Shown here piece by piece: positions 43,045 through 53,428 of a stretch of 64,000 nt of DNA. The stretch spans positions 1,460,852 through 1,524,851 of the forward strand of contig JAJEKV010000015.1 in the NCBI GenBank assembly GCA_021234155.1. Reading direction: 5' to 3'. The notes beneath the pieces were generated by a model. It worked only from the letters and a program-made list of their open reading frames with translations, was not told the origin of the DNA and made no database searches. Both the position numbers and the translations under genes were made by a program. Within the stretch, counting starts at the first letter, position 1, and each line of letters begins with the position of its first letter. The stretch comes from Isoetes taiwanensis (lineage: Eukaryota; Streptophyta; Lycopodiopsida; Isoetales; Isoetaceae).

Positions 43045-45660
43045 ATGAAGATCAACATTTTTTTCTTCTTTCTAGTTCTACAAGGTGCAATGGCTTTGCT
43101 AGGAATTGACAACCAAATTTCTTTATCTGGGTCCAATTATGGTAACATTTATCCTGTCTATGATATGAACTACAATTTGTTGGCCAACGACAGATTCTGC
43201 CTGGGCTTTTCTGTCCTCTCCAGAAAACGCGTTTATTTTGGCATCTTCATCAACTGGAAGGCAGATGCCGAGCTGGTGTGGTCTCTAAATGTTAAGTTAG
43301 ATATGGGTTCTCGTCTTTTTACAAATGGATCTCTAATTTTGCAAAACAGTAGACAAGAAACAGTCTGGCTAGTAGAAGGGGTGAAAAGTTATAACCTAAC
43401 AGACCAAGGAAATCTGGTATTGTATAATGAGAATAATACAACTGCCTGGCAAAGTTGGGATTATCCGACAGATGCTGCGCTCTTTGGACAACCATTCAAG
43501 AACCTCTCAGGCATGATATTTCTAAATGATAGTGTCTTGAATGTCCGCTATGGGCCCTGTGAATTTTCTGCTCAAAAATCAGGAATAGAGTCTGCAGAGC
43601 TAAGTTCAAATTGCGTAGCCAGCGAACTTAGTGGCATTATGTGCTTCACCTTCAGAGATATAATCGGCAAACAAGTGTTTAGCATACAACTGCTAAATCT
43701 TGCAAGTAATCAAAGTCTATCGACCTCCTTTCTTCGCTTAAATGTGATTGGCTTTTCCATCTACATCCTTCAGGGCAGCTCCTGGAGTGTTCAATTTGTC
43801 GATCTTTCCCAACAGCAGAATTCATATGCATATAACTATACATGTCTAAAAAAAGATGTTCTTTGGTCCCAAAGGTCAATCATTTCCATTGAGTCCTTAC
43901 TTAGTGCCCTCGTGCTCATGCTGCTCTATTCAGAAATCTTGTATTTCCTTAGCAAAAGCAAACCACATCAGAAACTGGCTTTGCTTGTAATTTCCAGCTT
44001 CATTACAAGTTCTGTTGCTATTGCTCTTTTGACTGCCCAAGAACGCTGGATTGTTAGTCTCTATGAAAATCCTAAATATCCAGCACTGTCTGGTTCAACT
44101 GACATTCTCATGCTACACATAATAAACATAACCCTCTGCTGCATCTTTAAAACAAGCAAAAGGTCAGAAAAGCTCCTTCTAGCACTGATAATCTTCAACA
44201 TGCTTACACTTTTAAGCACTCATTTGGGAATTATCACACTTCATTTCTACAAAACTTCCTTTCATGGATACGCCTTTGGATATTTTGTAAGCCCTAGTTT
44301 TCTAGCAGCAGCAAATACAATATGCCTGATTGTTTTAAAACTTCCAGGACCTAAATGGTGCAGCAGCGAGCTTGTTAGACTAGCATTGGTACTTGCTGTC
44401 AACAGTGGGACAGCATTCTTAAGCTCATTACTTACACTTGGGTTGGGGGGGAACTACAGAGCCAACCCCATCTCTCCTATTCAGCAGAAAATTCCTGATG
44501 ATGCATTTTGGATCTGCTTACTGGTTGTAAACATGATTCTCATGCTTGTGCTGGTCTGGGCATGCTACTCTCACCAGATAATTACCAAACAACGCATTGC
44601 GTTAATGATTCAATCAATTCTAACAGTTGAAAAGAGTGTTCAAGTCTGGTGTAGCATACAAAAGAAAAGGGTTCTAGTGTGTATAATCTCCTGCCTTTTG
44701 GGAAGACCACATCCTGAAACAGACACAGAAGATGAAATCACTATGTCTTTGTCTAGTTATAGCTATGAGGAGTTGGAGGTGGTTACTAATCAGTTCAGCA
44801 AACTGATAGGCAGAGGAGGCTTTGGGGGAGTATATAAGGGAATGCTTTTGGATGGAAAAAAGGTGGCAGTGAAGAAACTGGAAAGCACTAGCCAGGGGAA
44901 AAGAGAATTTAAAGCAGAAATTGAGATTTTGGGAAGGATACACCATGTCAATTTGGCTGGACTCCTGGGTTTTTGTGCTGAGGGCCTTCATAGGCTTCTT
45001 GTATATGAATTGATGGCTAATGGCTCCCTTGATAGGTGGATATTCGATGATGGTCCTTATGTGGACTGGCAAACCAGAATGAAAATTTTAGTGGGAACCG
45101 CACGAGGTTTAGCTTATCTACATGAAGAATGTGATCCCAGGATAATTCACTTGGATGTTAAGCCTCAAAATATTCTATTAGATGAGTTTTTTAATGCAAA
45201 GGTCTCTGATTTTGGATTGTGCAGGTTTCTATCTAGGGATGAGAGCTGTTTAATAATGACAAGAATGATGGGAACTATGGGCTATTTGGCACCTGAATGG
45301 GTGCATAACACAGTGACAGAGAAAAGTGATGTTTACAGTTTCGGGATAGTGGTGCTAGAGGTTGTGAGTGGTATAAGGAACTACAGATGTAATGATCAAT
45401 CCTTTCGCAGTTGGGCCATAGAAAGGATGTATGAGAAGAGCTTGCTGGATCCTAGATTGGCAAATTGCACTGATGAAACAGAAATTAGGAGGGTGATAGA
45501 AGTGGCATTATCATGTACTGAAAATGATCCCAACATGCGGCCTGCGATGGGAAGGGTCTTGAAGATGTTAGAGGGTGACAATGACTTGTCTTGTTCTATC
45601 ACTTCTGAAGAAGTTGCCATGCTACCTCATGATCATGTGATGTCATTTAATATGACATAA
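43045..45660 (+). CDS. Lectin receptor-like kinase with a multi-pass membrane region
   Basis: An intact single-exon gene of 871 residues. Residues 1-18 are a signal peptide (MKINIFFFFLVLQGAMA). About 22-150 is a B-type mannose-binding lectin domain ending WQSWDYPTDAALFGQP. 151-275 is a Cys-containing stem (C172, C190, C200, C267) with several N-glycosylation sites and no clear EGF or PAN module. Hydrophobic segments follow at about 279-303, 309-331, 352-369, 376-402, 411-433, 443-468 and 487-510. The cytoplasmic Ser/Thr kinase spans 583-845: GRGGFGGVYKG (589-599), VAVK (Lys610), Glu625, HLDVKPQN (702-709), DFG (722-724), APE (749-751). HLD in place of HRD makes it non-RD, as in SD2-type kinases. 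G-type lectin kinases have one membrane helix; here seven give the same outside-in topology. It is probably a plasma-membrane receptor; the ligand is unknown. Confidence 0.93.
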   Translation: MKINIFFFFLVLQGAMALLGIDNQISLSGSNYGNIYPVYDMNYNLLANDRFCLGFSVLSRKRVYFGIFINWKADAELVWSLNVKLDMGSRLFTNGSLILQNSRQETVWLVEGVKSYNLTDQGNLVLYNENNTTAWQSWDYPTDAALFGQPFKNLSGMIFLNDSVLNVRYGPCEFSAQKSGIESAELSSNCVASELSGIMCFTFRDIIGKQVFSIQLLNLASNQSLSTSFLRLNVIGFSIYILQGSSWSVQFVDLSQQQNSYAYNYTCLKKDVLWSQRSIISIESLLSALVLMLLYSEILYFLSKSKPHQKLALLVISSFITSSVAIALLTAQERWIVSLYENPKYPALSGSTDILMLHIINITLCCIFKTSKRSEKLLLALIIFNMLTLLSTHLGIITLHFYKTSFHGYAFGYFVSPSFLAAANTICLIVLKLPGPKWCSSELVRLALVLAVNSGTAFLSSLLTLGLGGNYRANPISPIQQKIPDDAFWICLLVVNMILMLVLVWACYSHQIITKQRIALMIQSILTVEKSVQVWCSIQKKRVLVCIISCLLGRPHPETDTEDEITMSLSSYSYEELEVVTNQFSKLIGRGGFGGVYKGMLLDGKKVAVKKLESTSQGKREFKAEIEILGRIHHVNLAGLLGFCAEGLHRLLVYELMANGSLDRWIFDDGPYVDWQTRMKILVGTARGLAYLHEECDPRIIHLDVKPQNILLDEFFNAKVSDFGLCRFLSRDESCLIMTRMMGTMGYLAPEWVHNTVTEKSDVYSFGIVVLEVVSGIRNYRCNDQSFRSWAIERMYEKSLLDPRLANCTDETEIRRVIEVALSCTENDPNMRPAMGRVLKMLEGDNDLSCSITSEEVAMLPHDHVMSFNMT

Positions 45661-46130
45661 AAGTGTATCCAATGCATCTGATCAAAATCACTTATACAGG
45701 CTTTCTGGCGAGGAAATTTCCACTACCATCTAGCAATGTTAAACATTACCACACAAGAAAATGGATCTTGAAATGTGAATCCCTTGTATGTGATGAGCAT
45801 GCGAGAAGCAAAATTTGCAGAAAGGGGTTTTGGGGTTGTTAGCTATGTAGATCACATACCAGAGAGCAGACATACTGAAAGTTGGAAATTAGGAAGGAAG
45901 AAGGAGGTAACGCTGTTGAACCTGATTCAGGCTGCATGTTCTGTAGTCAGATACCATTCTTGGGCCAAAGAGTGTTCGCTCAATAAGTCATGGCATCACA
46001 GCAGTTCCAGACATAGCATATTGAGCTCATTTGTCCTGCGTGCGAGTTGGATCTGTTATTAAACATTATCATAATACAATAATAATAACCTATGGACCCA
46101 GAGCATTATGAAGCAACAAAATATATACGT
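45661..46130. other. 3' flank of the receptor kinase
   Basis: No gene recognised. The open frame at 45775-46062 shows no motif. AATAATAATAACC near 46078 may serve in 3' end formation but is not diagnostic. Confidence 0.45.
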
Positions 46131-46574
46131 GTTTAGGGGGAGGGTGCCCATAAACCGCCCACTTAAGCGAAAAAAAACTTTATTATAATGGGTTTATTAT
46201 TTTTTAGTCTCTTATTTTGAAATAACATTAAGTTTAGCTTCCAATTGATACTAAGCACGAGTCGTTTCGACAAATTAGAAGAATGCTATAAAAAATTTAA
46301 GTTGTATGGTAATTTTGACACCAATAGACCCCCAAATGCCCTCCAATGGACCACTAAATACTCACAATTGACCTTCATTGGACAACAAGTGCCCATCAAT
46401 AGACCATGCATTTAGCTCAATTTTTAATAGTTCTTAAGGTGGGCTATTAAAGGGCAAAGGTGGGCTATTAAAGGGCAAAAGTGAGCTATGAAATGGTAAA
46501 AAGTGGGCTATTAAGGGGCAAAAAGTGGGACATTAAAGGGGAGTGGGTGAAAGAAGGGCACCCTCCCCTAACTG
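46131..46574. mobile_element. MITE-like element with 17-bp inverted ends
   Basis: The left end TTTAGGGGGAGGGTGCCC (46132-46149) and right end GGGCACCCTCCCCTAA (46557-46572) are inverted repeats with one extra G on the left. The interior is AT-rich with five degenerate GGGCTATTAAAGGGCAAA units at about 46440-46545. No open frame. A target duplication is not obvious, so the superfamily is unknown. Confidence 0.65.
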
Positions 46575-46650
46575 AGATTTAACTTCAACACAAAATCTCT
46601 ATGTTTGTCTTCTCTATAAAAATAAGGGCTGGGTTGCCCGACTTATTACA

Positions 46651-46777
46651 TGTTGTATGGGGAAGGGCAATTGGGACTTGATTCCGGTTTCCAGGTGGGG
46701 TCCCACGACCGGCGGTAGCCAGGAGCGGGTCCACCTGGAAACCTGAATCAAGGACCAATTGTCCTTCCCCCACAATA
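46651..46777. repeat. Hairpin with about 50-bp arms
   Basis: The left arm 46651-46704 (with TTGGGACTTGATTC and GGTTTCCAGGTGGGGTCCC) pairs with the right arm 46727-46777 across a 22-base GC-rich loop, with a handful of mismatches. It could be a fold-back transposon or a small-RNA precursor. Confidence 0.75.
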
Positions 46778-46995
46778 TAGAAATAGGGGAGATTTTTTTT
46801 TCTTCGCTTTTTTTTTGCTCTACAGGTTTAGGGAAGGAAATATTGTCGATTCCGTCGAGTTTTGCTTTGGGAAGATGTTCTATAGTTAGTTCAGAGAATA
46901 TAGGTATTAGATTTAACTGTTTTTTGGCTGGAGATTCTACTATTTTCTGTGCATGCAAGCTTTTTTGTTGATTATATGGTCTTCTTTTGTTACAG

Positions 46996-47874
46996 ATTCT
47001 TCTGGATGGTCGAGACTTGTTGCAGAGGGAGGTTATACTTCGAAACAGCTCGGTTTTGGAGGTAAGTTTTCATGCATGCAGCTATAAATTAGTTGTTAGA
47101 TCTAATTTTTTCAGAGTGTTGTTGCAGATAGTTGTGGAGATGTAAATCTTGGAGCAAAGGAGGTTCAGGGGTCTGCATGTGTGTTAGGTAAGTGTGCATG
47201 TGTAGTAGGCTAGTCTGCATGTGTACTACGTAGGTTATTAAATTAGTAGTAATGTAGAATAGTTTGTTGTCGAATTAGGTAGAGTATATTCTTTTAAAAA
47301 TATATTTAATTTTTTGCAGGTGCATCTGGAGTGCCAGATGTTATACCTGGAATGGTAGATGATATATCTGGAATGGTGGATGTCTTCGGAGTGGCATTGT
47401 TTATTTATTGTTTACCTTTAGATAGTTTTTAATTAATATTCTTTGTATTTAGGTGTTGGCTGTCCGTCATTTAGTCTTGGTAGCCCTTTTGAGACTACTG
47501 CTAAAGATGACGGTGTAGGCTTAAGTTGTGAGGCAGTAGTTGAGGGTTGTTTTGAGGGTGGCAAGAATTTGATTACAAATGAGGATCATGACAGTTTGAT
47601 TGCAGATAGTATGACTATAGATGAGGGTGGTTCAAGTTTGATTACAGATGATGGGTCACACTTCTTACTGGGGGTTTCTGACAAGGATCAGAAGCTTGAA
47701 TCTGTAAAAGATTCGGAGACACAGTTTCTTGTCATGTGGAAGAGGCAATATTATATGTCAGTTCCAAACTTCTCTATAATTGACAATACCTGGAATGACG
47801 CAACTTGTGGTTTTAAGAATAAGCAAGCAAAAAATTACATTTTGATCCAACTATACTGCAGACCTATTCAGTGA
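46996..47874 (+). CDS. Candidate gene with small phase-1 exons, unrecognised
   Basis: A series of exon-like blocks flanked by good splice signals: 46996-47061 (TTACAG before, GTAAGT after), 47128-47187 (TTGCAG, GTAAGT), 47320 to about 47400 (TTTGCAG; donor unclear) and 47454-47874 (TATTTAG). The first two are 66 and 60 bases, and all four acceptors enter in the same phase. Encoded peptides are SSGWSRLVAEGGYTSKQLGF, SCGDVNLGAKEVQGSACVL, ASGVPDVIPGMVDDISGMV and VGCPSFSLGSPFETTAKDDG. They are glycine- and acid-rich and match no family I know. No start codon is assured upstream. Treat as a hypothesis of a transcribed unit or transposon gene leader. Confidence 0.35.
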
Positions 47875-48192
47875 CAAAGTTTCTCAGAATTGAAGTTGAT
47901 GGCAATTTGGGGGCATACCGCTGGAAAGATGATGTGTAGAGTTGGTCCAGGTGTTATTCTATATTTTCAAAAGATCCTCATCGTTTGTTCCAAAAGAACC
48001 TACCAATCTAATAACAAGATCGACTTCGAAGAACTGAAGGGTGTAGGTTACTTTTCTAATAGATGTTTAACATCAAGCCATGCCTCCACAAATGCTTCAC
48101 ATTGCAAGAACTTTTGCAATACAAATGCTTCATGTGCAACATCTTTCTTTAATAGCATTGATTTCATGACGGAAGTAGCAAACTTTAAGTAG
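47840..48192 (+). pseudogene. G-type lectin kinase ectodomain fragment
   Basis: A frame different from the preceding block reads TKFLRIEVDGNLGAYRWKDD (about 47865-47925), the phrase that follows the mannose lectin in G-type lectin kinases. Further on, DFEELKGVGYFSNR and NASHCKNFCNTNASCATSFF (about 48020-48160) look like a PAN/apple domain with its Cys pairs. Stops and shifts separate the two, and no lectin core or kinase is present. It lies 2.2 kb from the intact kinase gene, which has the matching phrase TSFLRLNVIGFSIYILQG, so it may come from a relative of that gene. Confidence 0.45.
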
Positions 48193-50255
48193 ACTCTAAA
48201 TTGTATGCTCCATTTTCTTTGCTAAAAATTTTAAGCTCTATTTTATTTGCTAAAAAGGTTATCTTGCAGAAAATGATCCCAGAGGAACTGCTAAAGAAAA
48301 TAGTAGGAAGAACTGCAATGTAAATGAAGATTTTATATGTCAAATCTGCTATGGTTACATATGTGGTCCATTTATTAATATATGCAATAAACCACTAATC
48401 ATTTCACCTTGAAAGTGCGCGACTCAACGTGGTTTTTTTAAGTTCTCTGCATCTTTTCACGCAAACCAATGTTAATGCATATAATAAGATGTCAACTTTT
48501 ATTGAAAATACACTAATGGATTCTTCATTAAAATAGTGAAGACTTGCATAAAAAAATATACTAGATTTTTTCATCAAAATAGTGAAGACTTGTATCTTTC
48601 ATCAGGGATAAATCCATAGTGTTTTGTACAATGCAATTGCTATTGGTTTAATAAACATAATAACCACACTCAACTTGAAAAAATAATTGGCAATTCTTCC
48701 ATCAAACTTTTTTTACAAAGACTTACTTATTATATAAAACCGTGAGAGGCCAAGGGATTTGAACCCTGGTATTTCCATTAGCTACAGAGAAATAACCAGA
48801 AGCAAACAACATAGTTTGTGGCCTTTCAATTCTAGCAGCAGCTTCAGTCAGGAGCAAGACAAGTGTCCAGAAGATATCCTATACAAACATGAAAACGATT
48901 CTGTTTGACCTGTCGAGCATAATATCCATGATGATTGAATAAATGATGGATAGTTGTTCTGTAACTTAAATGCAACAGCATCAACATTGAGAATTTTCCT
49001 GTTACGACCATTGATTAAAATGTGTTATAAGAAAGAGAACCTGCTGGCAGCAAAAGATCAACAAAAGATGAGTTTGAAGTGGTCATCTTTCTTGTATGCT
49101 TGCTACAGAAAAAATCTTCCAATGCTACTCTCGTCATAGCTTAGAAACATTCAACATGCAATGATTCAGCTAAAGCAATAAAAAACAATGATATTACAAC
49201 CATTGAACATTAGGTAGAGCTCCAAGCTTGTTGTTCCTACTTGCATTGTTTTAAGTAAGAAATTCTTTGCAGTCTTTTCTGCTAAGGTCCATAATTAGTT
49301 TTGGATGGCATAAAGGAAGCCATGACCCGGTATTCTCCACTTCAATTAAAAACATTAACCTAGACATGTGGAGTAGCAATTCCTGTATCATAGTACATAC
49401 CTGCATGTTCAAGTATGACAGATGGTGCCTTCTGATAAAGAGTGCTATTATAATTGTTGGAACATGTGACAGATCAGATTGAAGAATGTATGGACGCATG
49501 TCACAACTCTCAACAACTCTCCATAAGGTCTTCAAGCAATGTAGACTCAACATGGCCAACAAAAAGTAGGAGGTTCGATGGGCGCTCTGCTGGCATAAAA
49601 ACGCCTGTAGCTTTTCTGAAACCATCACTGGATATGTAGCCAAGCAGTTCCTAATGCATACAAATCATAATTGCTCTGCTTAGAATGTCCTTGCCTCACT
49701 ATGATACCAACACTGTTTGAAAAAAATTGCACATTAAACCTAAACAGAGGCAAAGTAGAAGGTGGGATGCTTAAACATCATGTGCAATGTTTTACGTGCA
49801 AACATCATTATTAGAATTCCCTTTCGTTTCTCCATGTAAAGCTGGACTTTGAGCCTAAATGAATGGCATGTTAAGTCAGTCTAGCTTTTATACTGTTTAA
49901 GAAAATTTTCATTCTTGCATGCATGCATGCATCCTTTTCATGCCAACATGAACAAAATAAACAGTACCTGTATTCCCCATGCTTTAGGAAATCAAAGCCA
50001 AGGGCACAGTAAAACCCACTCCAATTATAACATTACCTGTAGCATCAATACAAGAAAATGCTCATATAATTTAACATATCAAAAATCTAGAAGCATCACA
50101 AAACAAGTGCACTGCATTTCGTGAAGATAAGATAAAATAAAATTGCAATTTATCCTGATCATATAAATAGCTTTACCATGAATATGACAGTTGATAGATA
50201 CCTTTCAAAGTACCTTTAAGACTCATTCCAGTTTATGCAGCTGTTTATGAGCCAG
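48193..50255. other. AT-rich intergenic DNA
   Basis: No gene recognised. At 48750-48770 the minus strand carries ACCAGGGTTCAAATCCCTTGG, a B-box-like SINE remnant. ATGCATGC repeats lie near 49918-49931. The remaining open frames are short and unconvincing. Confidence 0.55.
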
Positions 50256-50259
50256 ATAG

Positions 50260-50704
50260 TGTCACATTTAAGGGACTGGACGGGACTTGAACCCACTACC
50301 TCTGGAGTGGTAGCTGTGCATCCTAACCGAAAAGGCCACGATGATTTGGATGAAACAAAATCACACGCTCCAGACCTGATAGTTAATCGTCACACTATCC
50401 TCCCCTCAAGGCCCGCCCTCCTTGAAGGCTTGCAACCGGGGAAATTGTGGGCGGACCGAACTCGATCTGCAAGGGACTGAACACCGAGGAGTGTGACGAC
50501 AACCATCTGGACCCCCAACCCTATTACGGGTTGCCCACACCACTAGGGCATGAGTTGTCCAAATCATACTGTCACATTTAAGGGACTGGACGGGACTTGA
50601 ACCCACTACCTCTGGAGTGGTAGCTGTGCATCCTAACCGAAAAGGCCACGATGATTTGGACGAAACCAAATCACAAGCTCCAGACCTGATAGTTAATCGT
50701 CACA
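50260..50704 (-). mobile_element. TRIM element with tRNA-like LTRs
   Basis: 445 bases. Two direct repeats of 135 bases (50260-50394 and 50570-50704) have TG...CA ends (TGTCACATTT...ATCGTCACA) and about five differences. A perfect 5-base target duplication GATAG flanks them (50255-50259 and 50705-50709). The purine tract GAGGGGAGGATAG next to the repeat at 50394, read on the minus strand, gives the orientation. The 175-base interior codes for nothing. On the minus strand each LTR contains a tRNA-like stretch: TGGCCTTTTCGGTTAGGATG (A-box side), CTACC...GGTAG arm, then GTGGGTTCAAGTCCCGTCC (B-box and T-arm). No standard initiator tRNA-Met primer site was found. Confidence 0.88.
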
Positions 50705-50709
50705 GATAG

Positions 50710-52233
50710 AATGCAATTTAGGCTTCAAATATGACTTCTTATGTCGAGAACGTGGAAACAATAAGGCTACCTCCCAGATTTACTGAAGGTTTTCCAACTC
50801 TAAAAGAGCTTCGAAGATGCGACGACCTCCTTTCGGCAGCTAACATTTATTAACTGCCTGATCTAATCTAGAACCTGATGTTTTGTAGAAGCCTGTTTAT
50901 TTCAAGTGTTAATAGAACAGAGCTTTGTAAACCATACCTAATGTTGTCTGCAGAAGATGCCTCCTACCAGAAGATGCCGGCAGAGAATCTGAATAACGTG
51001 ATGAAAATACAAACAAGATAAACAAAATGCTGTGATACTCAAGAATATTTGGAAAAAATGGCCTTACCGGAGATGACAAGAAGGAAGCTGAAGAACAGGA
51101 GGAATGCGAAAAAATGAATAGCGCATTAGAAACCATGTTTTCGACAAAAAAAAAATCGATGATACCCAGAGCAATCTTTTCCCTGCAAGAAACAGATAGC
51201 AGGCGCCCCAAATCCGGTAAGAAAGGACGGGAAGCCCATCTGCGGAGCTACAAATAATTTTGTTCCTGTAGAAATCTGAAGTAAATGAAGGAAATATATA
51301 GAGGAAAAAAAAAAGGGGGCAGATGCCTCTTAAAAAATGTGGAATCAATAGGGGTGGCCACATGCAATATTTGCTGCCTCCACCTCCGTATCTGAATCTG
51401 ATACGAGAGCAGCTACGAGAGAGGTGAAGAGAGGGAAAATTGAAGGGGGAAGAGCTGCAGAAGAGAGGGGAAGCAACAAATTAAACTACTTTTTCTGGAT
51501 CCACCTCCCTCAGGAGTGGAAGATTGAAAACTGGCCTCCGATTTGAAACGGAAGCCTCCACCTCCATATTTTCATAAAAATCTGCCGGTGGGGAAGAAAA
51601 AAATAATCATGTGGCCACCTTAATAACCCTTGGGAGAAGGAGGCATAGAACTTCAACTGGCGACCCATTCCATCTCTGCAGGGCATTTTTCCAGCTTTTC
51701 TAATTTTCATATTTGTAGATTCATAGAATTAAAGATCGGATGGCTTGAGTGTTGTCGTCACGCCATATTTTGATGATGTGGAAGAGACACGTGGATAGGC
51801 CAGAATTGCAAGGAAGGCTGTAGGCTTGGTTAGGCTGGCGTGCTAAAAAAAAACGGCCCTCATTAGTTTCTCCTTTCCCGTTAAGTTTTCCCTTTGCCGC
51901 CAAGTCAAACATCGTGTTCCTCTTTGCCGAAATCCGTTCTCTGCTACCAATTAGCTCTGATAATCCTTCTCAGCTGCCGATTAGCTCTGTGTTTGAAGGA
52001 GAAACCCCTTTTCTGATGCTGATTATCTCTGTTTAAAGGAGCGTACATCTCTGGTATGTTTTTGTGAGCATTTACTAAATAGAGCATTCAGTCAGTTGTT
52101 TAGAAACAATGAAAGGAAGGATCCATCAGCAATTATAGGCAGCTATAGAAATACAGAGCAGGCTAGCTCCTATTATAGAGTAGGCTAGCTCCTATTATAT
52201 TACATTCTATCTGTTTGCTTTTTAAATAGACAG
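50710..52233. other. Intergenic DNA, no gene recognised
   Basis: Several open frames of 60-100 codons on the minus strand between 50909 and 51912 lack any motif. A small 22-base duplication (AGGCTAGCTCCTATTATA) lies at 52159-52200. Confidence 0.5.
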
Positions 52234-52384
52234 TATGCCTAAGCTACCAGATAAATTGTGGGTTGATGTCACAAAGGTGGGGGAAAATGTAAAGGCGGTG
52301 GCAATAACCATTGGGACTGCAAGTTTTGTAAGAAACATTTGTACTGAAAGTGAGAGTGATAGTGGTGGAGAAATATCTAATTAA
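52234..52384 (+). pseudogene. BED-type zinc-finger fragment (hAT transposase-like)
   Basis: From ATG 52234 the frame reads PKLPDKLWVDVTKV, then after a one-base shift continues GGKCKGGGNNHWDCKFCKKH. That pattern (W-x-hV, then GGxN-xW-C-x2-C) is the start of BED fingers at the N-terminus of plant hAT transposases. The expected H-x-H half and the catalytic domain are missing. Confidence 0.5.
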
Positions 52385-52438
52385 ACTTACTTTGGGCATG
52401 GTTCAGCTTTAGACATGTCAGTTTTTTATGTATTATAT

Positions 52439-52508
52439 AAAATTTGTTTTGAAAATTTTACGGCCTGTAAAGGCCCCATACAGGCCGTAAAATTTTTAAA
52501 CAAATTTT
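52439..52508. repeat. Hairpin with 30-bp arms
   Basis: The arms AAAATTTGTTTTGAAAATTT...CGGCCTGTA (52439-52469) and 52479-52508 are complementary with about two mismatches around AAGGCCCCA. It may be a fold-back remnant tied to the nearby BED-finger fragment. Confidence 0.75.
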
Positions 52509-52639
52509 CTAAAACGTAAAGAAACGGTGGCGTAGGCACAGTTAAATTACGGTGGCTATGGCACAGTTTACGAGTGGCTTTGCGATCGTTTCAGAAGATT
52601 TGTGCAAAAGATTCCAAAGTGCCCACATTTCTGGCATCA

Positions 52640-52830
52640 AACGGCAGATCATCCCTTCATACATAAATTAAATCGATCCCTTGAGCCTGATCATCACTTG
52701 ATACATACACTGCAGATCATCCCTTGTCCCGGCATCTGGATCGCAGCAGCATCTGGATCAGCTGATCATCTGGATCAGCGGCAGCATTTGGAACGTGGCA
52801 GCATCTAGATCAGTGGATCGGAGCAGCCAA
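52640..52830 (+). repeat. GCATCTGGATCAGC-type short repeats
   Basis: GCAGATCATCCCTT occurs twice and (A/G)GCATCTGGATC(A/G)GC-like words five or six times. No gene. Confidence 0.5.
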
Positions 52831-52961
52831 GACTTATATAAGATCGCCAGGACATTGGATGCTTCCAACAGTGGCCAAATCCAAACAGGGAATCAGCAGC
52901 GCCGCTCTGCAAAGGCGGAGAAACTTTTACTCCATAAAAATGATGTAATATCCAAGTAATT

Positions 52962-53119
52962 TGTAACGGACCCATGGTAGACCGCTCGAGTATTCGAACC
53001 TTGAATGTGCCTGTGGGGCGTTCCCGAGACACCGGCATAAATGGGTAGAAGTGACTACTCATAAACGTCTAGACGGTTTTGCCCAGTTGGTTAAGGGCAT
53101 GTCGGTTAGGAACGTCACA
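52962..53119 (+). repeat. Small LTR, copy 1 (plus orientation)
   Basis: 158 bases, TGTAACGGACCC...AACGTCACA, followed by the primer site TTGGTATCAGAGC (53121-53133). It contains an A-box-like TTGCCCAGTTGGTTAAGG. Copies 2 and 3 lie on the minus strand at 56440-56597 and 56751-56877. Confidence 0.8.
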
Positions 53120-53120
53120 G

Positions 53121-53428
53121 TTGGTATCAGAGCAATGTTGGATCTTTGGGAGTTGACATGGCAAATCAGAGAGTAAGTTGAGATTGTGGAATTATGATGC
53201 TAATGGTTTTTCTTTTAGAGACATCAGGAGATGGTATCCTCAGAGGGAGGAGCAGTATCTGGAGGCTTGGTGGTTAGCAATAAAGTGATAAGGGAGAATT
53301 CTCCATGTAAGCGATGGAAGTAATTTTTGACAATGTTGAGGTACAGTTTCCCTTGTAGTTTGGTGAATACATGATCATGATAGTTATAAGGGATTTGAGA
53401 AGTGCTTGGATCTATGATTGACCCATGC
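53121..53428 (+). mobile_element. Short internal region of a small LTR element, arm 1
   Basis: About 308 bases after the primer site, nearly identical as reverse complement to 56132-56439. A 31-codon frame (MVSSEGGAVSGGLVV) is its only open start. It stops inside the sequence that in the other arm forms the hairpin TTAACCCATG-TCCT-CATGGGTTAA. Confidence 0.7.

Noticed and set aside
48750-48770. tRNA gene on the minus strand
   Set aside because: Only the B-box region is tRNA-like; no A-box or cloverleaf was found, so it is a SINE remnant at most.
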